Part shown: piece after piece, positions 56,935 through 64,000 of the stretch
How positions within the stretch are numbered: the first letter of the stretch is position 1
Layout of the letters: every line of letters starts with the position of its first letter
Origin: Mytilus galloprovincialis
Taxonomy: Eukaryota; Mollusca; Bivalvia; Mytilida; Mytilidae
DNA length: 64,000 bases
Direction of reading: 5' to 3'
NCBI RefSeq assembly: GCF_965363235.1
Contig: NC_134838.1
Location: 3,663,001-3,727,000 of the forward strand
Position numbers and translations under genes: made by a program
The notes under the pieces: model-generated
Database searches by the model: none
Seen by the model: only the letters and a program-made list of their open reading frames with translations
Told to the model about the DNA's origin: nothing

Positions 56935-58360
56935 CTTGGTTGTACTCTAGAAATATTGATTTTGTATATTTTCGCTACTTTTATGTACCTGTTTGAATTT
57001 TACGCAAATTAAAAATACTTTGGATAAACATGTTAAGATTTTTTTCTCTATCATATTGTAATGTTAAAGGAAGAGATGTACAGATTAAAAAGCTTATCTT
57101 TTTATCATTCTATCCATAATGACAAGATTATATTAGTGTCAAACTTAGAGTTATTCATACTTTGTATATGCATTTCTGTACCTCATCGTATTGAAAATTG
57201 TTGACCAAAAAAATATAAAAAATACTTTGATTGAATGAACTGTACTAATAATAATTTATATTATGAAACGTTGCAGTCAAAATGAATTATTATTATAATC
57301 GAAGTATTTTTATAACAAAAGTTCATAACTTAAGTTTAATTATCATAAAATCAATCAAGACAAATAAAGGTGACAAATAAAACATTACTACAAACATGCT
57401 GTGCGCAAAAAGCATGTACCTAAACCGCAAAACAATATTTTTTTATTTAAGAACTAATTCTGTCGTTGTTAAAAAATCTGCATTCTGATAATACAACTAT
57501 TCATACCAATTGTATAGATATGAAAAAAATGTATAAAGATAGATTAACCACGAAGCAAACACTCTCGTGCTTGATGTTTTTTTAATAAACAAATCAAAAT
57601 TTAATCCTTTTTCCAGATGAAATCTCGAAGAATGCTGTGCTATAACTTGGTTCTCTAGAAATATTGATTTTGTATATAGTAAATTTTATGTTTTACGTAT
57701 TTTATCGATACTTTCATGTACTTCTTTGAATTAACGCAAATTAAAAATACTTGGGATAAACATGTTAAGAATATTTTTTTCTATCATATTGTAATTTTAA
57801 AGGAAGAGATGTATTGAATAAAAAGCTTATCTTTTTATCATTCTATTATGACGACAAGATTATGTTATAGTCAAACTCAGAATTGTTCATGCTTTGTATA
57901 TGCGTATACAAAATTCAATCCTGGTATATGTGATGAGTTTATTTTTCTGTACCACATCGTATTGAAAATTGTTGACAGAAAAACCTATAACAAATCCTTT
58001 GTTTGAATGAACTGTACTATTGATAATTTATACACTGAAACGTTACAGTCTAAATGAATAATTATTAGTATTTTTTATAGCAAAAGTTGATAACTTAAGT
58101 TCAATTATTATAAATAGGTTTCCAATTAAAACACGAAAACAAATATGCCATGCTTAAAAAGCATGAACCTAGACCGCAAAAAACATATTTTCTTATTAAA
58201 GAACTAATTTTGTCGTTGTTCAAGAAGCTACATTCTGATAATATAACTATTCATACATATTGTATAGATACGATAAAATGTATAAGGATAGATTTATTAC
58301 GAAGCAACCACTATCTTACTTGAGGTCTTTAAATAACCAAATCAAAATGTAATCCTTTGA
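56906..58360 (+). repeat. Tandem duplication of the NAMPT 3' end
   Basis: Unit 1 is about 56906-57615, unit 2 about 57616-58360. Shared in order: GATGAAATC, AAGAATGCT, CTAGAAATATTGATTTTGTA, AAACATGTTAAGA, AAAAAGCTTATCTTTTTATC, ATTGTATAGATA and AACCAAATCAAAAT. Unit 2 keeps codons for DEISKNAVL and a stop, and is preceded by TTTTTCCAG, an acceptor-like string. It has several indels, so it is older than the perfect arrays nearby. Confidence 0.85.
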
Positions 58361-58708
58361 TAGCAACGTCCATGCTGATTGCAGCTAATATTAAATGAGC
58401 TTTGGTAGGCCATGACATTAATATATCATTACAAGATAGCATAATAACATCACACAATAGTTTTAAAGATGTAAGCAGACAACCATCTACTCATGTATTT
58501 AAACTTAACTTTCTGAAACTTTAGAACTATAGAAGTTCTCATGTTGCACTGGTTTTTTTAAATAAAGTAATAGCTGGGTATAAGTTATGGTAAGTTATTC
58601 TAAAGTGCCTATCTTATGTTCATATCCGATTTGTTTTGGTCAATGTGGGTAAATTGTAACAAAGATTAGATTCGAAGTGTTGTAAAGATTCAGAAATACC
58701 CAGTCGAA
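58361..58708. other. Intergenic downstream of NAMPT
   Basis: AT-rich; nothing recognised. Confidence 0.4.
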
Positions 58709-58710
58709 TT

Positions 58711-58960
58711 ATACTAAATACACAAATTCTAAATCTATTATTAATGTATTGTTTACAGTTATACTAAATACACAAATTCTAAATCTATTATTAATGTATT
58801 GTTTACAGTTATACTAAATACACAAATTCTAAATCTATTATTAATGTATTGTTTACAGTTATACTAAATACACAAATTCTAAATCTATTATTAATGTATT
58901 GTTTACAGTTATACTAAATACACAAATTCTAAATCTATTATTAATGTATTGTTTACAGTT
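58711..58960. repeat. Perfect 50-bp x 5 tandem array
   Basis: Five identical 50-bp units (ATACTAAATACACAAATTCT, AAATCTATTATTAATGTATT, GTTTACAGTT). Zero divergence suggests very recent expansion. Each unit ends in TTGTTTACAG, an acceptor-like string, and the array abuts a 61-codon open frame. Confidence 0.95.
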
Positions 58961-59204
58961 AAAGTGAATAAACTTCAAATCCGAGATTGCATATCATACT
59001 CTGACTCTGGTTATATAAAATATAACAATACTAGACCGCATAATTATCTTAAAGTAAACTGGGACCTGCATATATATATAGCAGAGAGTTATGCAAGCAA
59101 ATATTTACCTGATGTGATGACTAACACTCATTAGATCAAGTTACAAGCCTGGCACCTTTGATAAGTTTATTTTGTCTAATAACAATTGTTAATATAAAAA
59201 AGAA

Positions 59205-59580
59205 GATGTGGTATTATTGCCAATGAGACAACTGTCCACAAGAGACCAAAATGACACAGACATTAACAACTATAAGACACTATTTGGGCTTCAACAATGA
59301 GCAAAGCCCATACCGCATAGTCAGCTATAAAAGGCCCCGATATAACAATGTAAAACAATTCAAACGAGAAAACAAAGGGCCTTATTTATATAAAGAAAAT
59401 GAACGAAAAACAAATATGTAACACTTATCAAACGACAACCACTGAATTACAGGCTCCTGACTTGGGACAGCCACATATATCAATAATATGGCGGGGTTAA
59501 ACATGTTAGCGGGATCCTAACCCTCCTCCTAACCTGTAACAGTGGTATAACAGTAAACATAAGAACGAACTATTAAAATC
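59205..59580 (+). repeat. Dispersed mussel repeat R2, long copy
   Basis: AGAAGATGTGGTATTATTGC, CAAAGCCCATACCGCATAGT, ATGAACGAAAAACAAATATG, TGGCGGGGTTAAACATGTTA and a 3' end with AACAGTGGTATAACAGTAAA. The longest copy here. Confidence 0.75.
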
Positions 59581-60334
59581 AGTTGAAAAGGCTTAACTCA
59601 TTAGCTGGACAACAATACAGGTGGACGTGGCTGGGTTCTTGTACATCCCGACAACATAAAGACACTAGGAACAGATCCGGGAGTACTCGCAGTTGTCTGA
59701 CTGCTAGTTCAAAGTCACTAATAACTATCATGCATATTACTGTGTTGAATAGGTAGCCTTCTAGAATAAGTTTATTTAAAGGAGCGACAAATTTACATGG
59801 ATCATTTCTAAATTTCCGGGCACGGTTAACAACATATCCGTAAAAATGAGGATGTGCTATCCCGTTTGAAACAGGTTTTCTACAGGTAGAACCAAACTTC
59901 ACAACCAAATCTTTACATCTATGGAATAATTTAGTAAAGGTTTTAAGTAATTTATGGTAACGATATACCTGGTTACATAATTTATCAGTAAAACATAGAT
60001 TGCGTTCATTAAAATCAAAAACGTCACAAGAGACACTGGCATACCGAACGAGCTGTGAAATATAAACACCGTAAGATGGTGCCAAAGGAACATCACCATC
60101 TAAAAATGGTAAATTAACAATAGGGAACGAAAAATCGTTTTGTTCAACGAAATCAGTACGATATTTTACGTTTAAAGTTAGATTCAAAACAAACCGGACA
60201 TAGCTTTATAATATAGTTAATTGCTACCTTAGTTTGCTATTAATAAGTATTAAAATGTGCATTGTTATTAAATGCAATATCAGTAATTAGTTCAAATATA
60301 ATCTTAAATCAATCCTAATTCTATCTTATTCATT

Positions 60335-60435
60335 CAAATGTGACGTCATTGTTCATTTTTTGATGATCTGTTTTACAAATTCAAATGACGTCATTTTTTG
60401 TCATTTTTTACAATTTCAAATATGACGTCACTTGG
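60335..60435. promoter_or_regulatory. Cluster of three CRE-like TGACGTCA sites
   Basis: TGACGTCA occurs three times in about 100 bp, inside the repeats that interrupt the Penelope-like element. The octamer is the CREB/ATF consensus. No nearby gene start is seen, so regulatory use is unproven. Confidence 0.35.
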
Positions 60436-60639
60436 CGTTTAGGTTTAAACCTATTCGGATTTGTCTTCATTTTGTGTTACAAATGTCTGGTCATGTAATG
60501 TATTTCAGTTGTTTCCTGTAATTAGTTAATACTTCAGTCTTATCATGTACATCTTTTGTATATAATTTTATAAATTTACTGTTTGCAAAAGTATAAATTA
60601 TTCTAAATAATAGGGATGTTCTGGTAACTAACAGAAAAC

Positions 60640-60800
60640 CCTGGCTGTTTTTGGCACTTTTTTGATCTTGTGGTCCTCGATGCTGTTCGACTTTGTGCTT
60701 GTTTCGGCTTTCAAACTTTTGTATCTGGGTGTCACTAGTAGATCTTGTGTGGACAAAATGCACTTCTGGCGTATTAAAATTTTGAACTTGTTGCCTTTTG
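60640..60800 (+). repeat. SINE-like repeat, diverged
   Basis: GTCACTAGTAGATCTTGTGT, GGACAAAATGCACTTCTGGC and GTATTAAAATTTTGAAC follow the order of the 28830-28925 core. Confidence 0.5.
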
Positions 60801-61139
60801 TTGGCTGTTGTTTGTGTGTTTCTTTGTCGATTGTGTTCTCCAATTTATTTATATTGTAGTCCTGTGGTGTTGAGTTGTCATTTTAATGTTATATTTCACA
60901 TGGATATAAAAGAGGGAGGTTTGGCATGCCACAAAACCAGGTTCAACCCACCATTTTTTTCCTGTTAAAATGTCCTGTACCAAGTCAGGAATATGGCCAT
61001 TGTTATATTATAGTTCGTTTCTGTGTGTGTTACATTTTAACGTTGCGTCGTTTGTTTTCTCTTATTTTTGAGTGTAAATTCACATTGCGATAAGAAGTGT
61101 CACGGTACTTGTCTATCCCAAATTCACGTATTTGGTTTT

Positions 61140-61345
61140 GATGTTATATTTGTTATTCTCGGGGGATTTTTTCTGATGCTTGGTCCGTTTCTGTGTGTGT
61201 TACATTGTGGTGTTGTGTCGTTGTTCTCCTCTTGTATTTAATGCGTTTTCCTCAGTTTTGGTTTGTTGCCCCGATTTTGTTTTTTGTCCATGGATTTATG
61301 AGTTTGAACAGCGGTATACTACTGTTGCCTTTATTTGTCGTAAAT
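61140..61345 (+). repeat. Dispersed repeat R4
   Basis: TTGTTATTCTCGGGGG, GGTCCGTTTCTGTGTGTGTT, TTGTCCATGGATTTATGAGT and CAGCGGTATACTACTGTTGC. Inverse of 38030-38265. Forms the right part of the insertion in the Penelope-like element. Confidence 0.7.
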
Positions 61346-62361
61346 TTTAGTGTGGAGTTTCTCGTTTAAAATCGAATATCTAAGTCCAGGAAAGGACAGT
61401 AATTACCGTATCAATTTGATTTATTTAAAGTAAGTTCCTTGGGGTAAATCTCAGCAGTATATTGAGAAAAGTCTTGATTATTTAACGAAAATATATCATC
61501 AAGATAACGGTAAGTGTTGTTGAATTTATCAATTGAATGCAATTTCGACGGGTCTTTACTGAGTTTAGTCATCAACTGTGATTCGTAACAGTACAAAAAC
61601 AAGTCTGCTTTTAGAGGGGCACAATAAGTACCAATGGGGATAACTACAACCTGACGATAAATTTTATTGCCGAAACGTACTTAAATATTATTAAGAAGAA
61701 AATTAACAGCTTCAATCATCTCATTACACCTCCAGTAAGTATATCTAGCATATTTACCTTTCTCATTAGAGAAGAAGGCTTTAAATGAGTTGCAGCAAAT
61801 ATATTTGCATTCAGCTTTACCAACGCGACCATTTAATTAAATAGGAAACTTTTGTTTAATAAGATAGTGTGGAAGTGTAGTGTAAAGAATAGAAATTTCA
61901 AAACCGTCAACAGAATCAAAAGGACCATCAAAGGCATGTAATTTATCTAAAACATCCAAAGATTTTTTTACACTCCAAAAATAGTTTATACCACTATGTT
62001 CATATATTTTATTACAATAGTTTATGAAAAGCTCTTTAATAGTAGTTAATGAATTTGTTAAAAGCACTGAAAGATTAGTTGTACAACACTTACTAGAGGC
62101 CGAGATAAAACGAGATTTAAATGGTTTTTTGTGTAGTTTAGGTAGCCAATACATATAAGGGACCTTCAAATGTTTAGAAGAAGCCTTAAGCTTGCATGTA
62201 GTATTTTTATTTCAAAAATCGAAATATTTTGTATACCTGCTCTGTTTATTTTTGCAAAGTCTTAAAAGTAAATAAGTGAATGCTTATCGAGTCGCACTCT
62301 TTGTCGAGTTTACTTTAAATTCTCGAGTTAACTGTTGTGACTCGAGTTTCAACAATCAACG

Positions 62362-62566
62362 TTTACTTGAAACTCTCCACCTCACCAAGTCAGGGTTAAA
62401 CTTGAGTAACCCTTGAAAGAAGTCAAGCCAATCAGATTTTGTCATTGTTTTACGCTTGATCAGGGACTTATCCTAGAGTTACCTAGATTTGTTCCGAATA
62501 GCAACTGTAGTGCATTCACGTGATACTCTTGAAACTCTAAAATCGATTCTAGAGTTTCAAGTAAAC
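62362..62566. mobile_element. Small MITE candidate with GTTTACTTGAAACTC ends
   Basis: GTTTACTTGAAACTC at 62362-62376 and its exact inverse at 62552-62566. A further inner palindrome CTTGAAACTCTA/TAGAGTTTCAAG lies at about 62529-62562. No clear target duplication was found. Confidence 0.5.
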
Positions 62567-62579
62567 TGGGTCATAGAGA

Positions 62580-63724
62580 TAAAGTTATTTTTTTTGGTCA
62601 TATTTAATATTGTTATCTAATAGGGTATTGGTATTGCTCTGCTCATAATTGTATCGTATTATCAACATTGATCGTGATTTTGTTCAGAATAATAATCGGG
62701 GCTCAATGATATTTCATCAGTAAGGAATAATATAACCAAAGTGATGTTTTTTCTTCATTGTAATTCCTTTTCTTTTGGTCCACCAAATACATTTTATTAT
62801 TGAACTTTGAAGTTTATTTCATACAATCATCACAATTATAATCACTACAAATATTCATAAATCTCTATATATATATGGTTGATCTAAATAAAGACAATAG
62901 TAACTTAATATCACTTACAATAATATTTCAAATTTTGCATGTTCAAAATAAACTGTTTCGTCATCAGTATTTATTGATTAGCATTTAAAGTCTCTTTTGT
63001 TCGCCTCTCTTTTCCAGCACTACTTGCTATTGTGGGGTGGCCAGTTCTTTTAGTGGAGATCTGGAGAGAACCACTGACCTCCGTAGGAAAACTGACAATC
63101 CTAGTCAATTTAGATTTGAATCGAATGCATCTGCCACGTAGGGGATTAGAGATCGTTCACACGGGCACCTTCGACAGCACTTTTAAAACAAATGATCAAG
63201 TAAATACAGACAGAAGCAATCCCATTTACTGCAAGAGAAAATCCGAACGGTGTTGAATTATCACAATGAATGAGACTGAAAAAAAACTAAACGATCGAAA
63301 CTTACTTTACAACTGATTTTTCAGTCTTTTAAGAACTCCTTTGATTTAATAATTGTTTCAATGCAAAATCGATCTACTAGTGAATATCATATCATGGCTG
63401 ACTTTGATTTTTTTCAAAAGTATATAATTTAATGAAATTTATCGGTTCTTTTACCTCTTACAATTCCCATTGTTTACCTTTTCAATAATAAGCAATACGA
63501 TGCTACCTGTTTTTCAGTTTGGGAAAGAGTCATTCATTCCTCATACTGAAACGGTAAGATCATCAAGTAACTAATAATGTTACTAAGGTGCAGTGATTCT
63601 TTTTTATTTTATGATTAATAGTCATTTAAATCAAACTGATAACTTATATGTCATTTTTCCGGCGCAAAACTTGTTTACGACATTGGTAGTTTCTTAAAAT
63701 TTTTTCTTTAGTGTGAGGTTTTAT
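62580..63724. other. Intergenic or 3' flank of the GPCR gene
   Basis: AT-rich. 63080-63180 has GAATGCATCTGCCACGTAGG, resembling an inverted tRNA-SINE B-box region. Two exon-like stretches on the plus strand (63017-63199, 63515-63550) are weak. Part of this may be 3'-UTR of the minus-strand GPCR. Confidence 0.35.
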
Positions 63725-64000
63725 TCAACAATTAGAAGAAGATGATTTCTCATTGACCCTTGTGACAAAAGATAGAGACACTTGACCAGTAGGCTCTTTT
63801 CCTACTTCATTGTGGCCAATCTTAAACATTTTATGGAAATCTTTTTTAAATTTTTCATTTGAAAAATAATAAATAAAGAAATTAATCGATGGATGAAAAT
63901 GGGCAAACACTGTGATACAAAGATGCACTTCGTGGGAAAATGTATCGTTTGAATCAGCCACAAGCAATATTGCAAACGGTATCCAACAGATCGAAAATAT
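63725..64000 (-). CDS. Class A G-protein-coupled receptor, C-terminal exon (partial)
   Basis: The open frame enters from beyond the right edge and ends at the stop at 63725 (about 91 residues). It shows the end of TM6 with FSICWIPF (the CWxP box), an extracellular loop 3 (VADSNDTFSHEVH), TM7 with HPSINFFIYYF (the NPxxY region, here SINFFIYY), helix 8 NEKFKKDFHKMF and a Ser-rich tail ending SSSSNC. Rhodopsin-like receptors of this kind sit in the plasma membrane and signal through G proteins. The ligand cannot be told from this part. No intron is seen within the visible segment. Confidence 0.8.
   Translation of the reverse strand: MFSICWIPFAILLVADSNDTFSHEVHLCITVFAHFHPSINFFIYYFSNEKFKKDFHKMFKIGHNEVGKEPTGQVSLSFVTRVNEKSSSSNC

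Larger units (their letters stand above)
59579..62200 (-). mobile_element. Broken Penelope-like element, interrupted by other repeats
   Basis: Minus-strand order: 62169-61837 with MYWLPKLHKKPFKSRF (LPKLHK is a Penelope-like RT hallmark), then NYFWSVKKSLDVLDKL and YTTLPHYLIKQK; 61602-61411 with YRYLDDIFSLNN (YxDD box); then about 1.15 kb of foreign repeats (about 60190-61340); then 60187-59579 with NDFSFPIVNLPFLDGDVP, YGVYISQLVRY and a Cys/His-containing C-terminus. Stops and the insertion make it inactive. No GIY-YIG endonuclease is seen. Confidence 0.68.

Noticed and set aside
63080-63190. tRNA gene
   Set aside because: Only a B-box-like string in inverted orientation; no cloverleaf with a full acceptor stem could be traced.

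Overview
The window is AT-rich animal nuclear DNA. It holds split genes with GT/AG introns and a dense mix of retroelements, SINE-like repeats, MITEs and minisatellites. Several dispersed repeats are ones I recall from marine mussels (Mytilus and kin), so a mytilid bivalve is the best guess. That is recognition from memory, not a search.

Two complete host genes lie on the plus strand. The first (4543-30144, 11 coding exons, 440 aa) is a NEK-family serine/threonine kinase with an N-terminal kinase domain and an unrecognised C-terminal tail. The second (36299-56934, 9 coding exons, 466 aa) is nicotinamide phosphoribosyltransferase (NAMPT), the rate-limiting enzyme of NAD salvage from nicotinamide. 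All exon phases join cleanly in both genes and the key residues are present. The right edge cuts a minus-strand gene, of which only the last exon of a class A GPCR (TM6 end, TM7, tail; 63725-64000) is visible. I see no evidence that the three genes work together.

The most unusual structure is in the kinase gene. Directly upstream of coding exon 6, and running into it, are about 90 tandem copies of a ~63-bp unit (16258-21944). Each unit is a copy of the intron/exon boundary itself: pyrimidine tract, AACAG 3' splice site and about the first 13 codons of the exon. Only the last copy runs into the real exon, so the gene carries about 90 decoy acceptors in series. Most decoys would shift the frame and stop in the next unit.

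Layout: 1-4500, intergenic repeats including a TTAA-flanked MITE. 4543-30144, NEK gene; intron 3 holds a broken tyrosine-recombinase (DIRS/Ngaro-type) retroelement lying inside a split 52-bp minisatellite, intron 5 the decoy array, intron 8 an L1-like LINE remnant, intron 10 SINE-like pieces. 30145-36298, intergenic with a 5'-truncated LINE and a reverse transcriptase tail. 36299-56934, NAMPT; its introns carry Penelope-like fragments, a second TTAA MITE ending 24 bp from exon 3, a repeat family with palindromic GGAAAGACCT ends, and a 3.5-kb element with perfect 94-bp terminal inverted repeats and a 5-bp target duplication. 56906-58360, tandem duplication of the NAMPT 3' end. 58711-62570, a perfect 50-bp x5 array and a broken Penelope-like element. 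63725-64000, GPCR exon.
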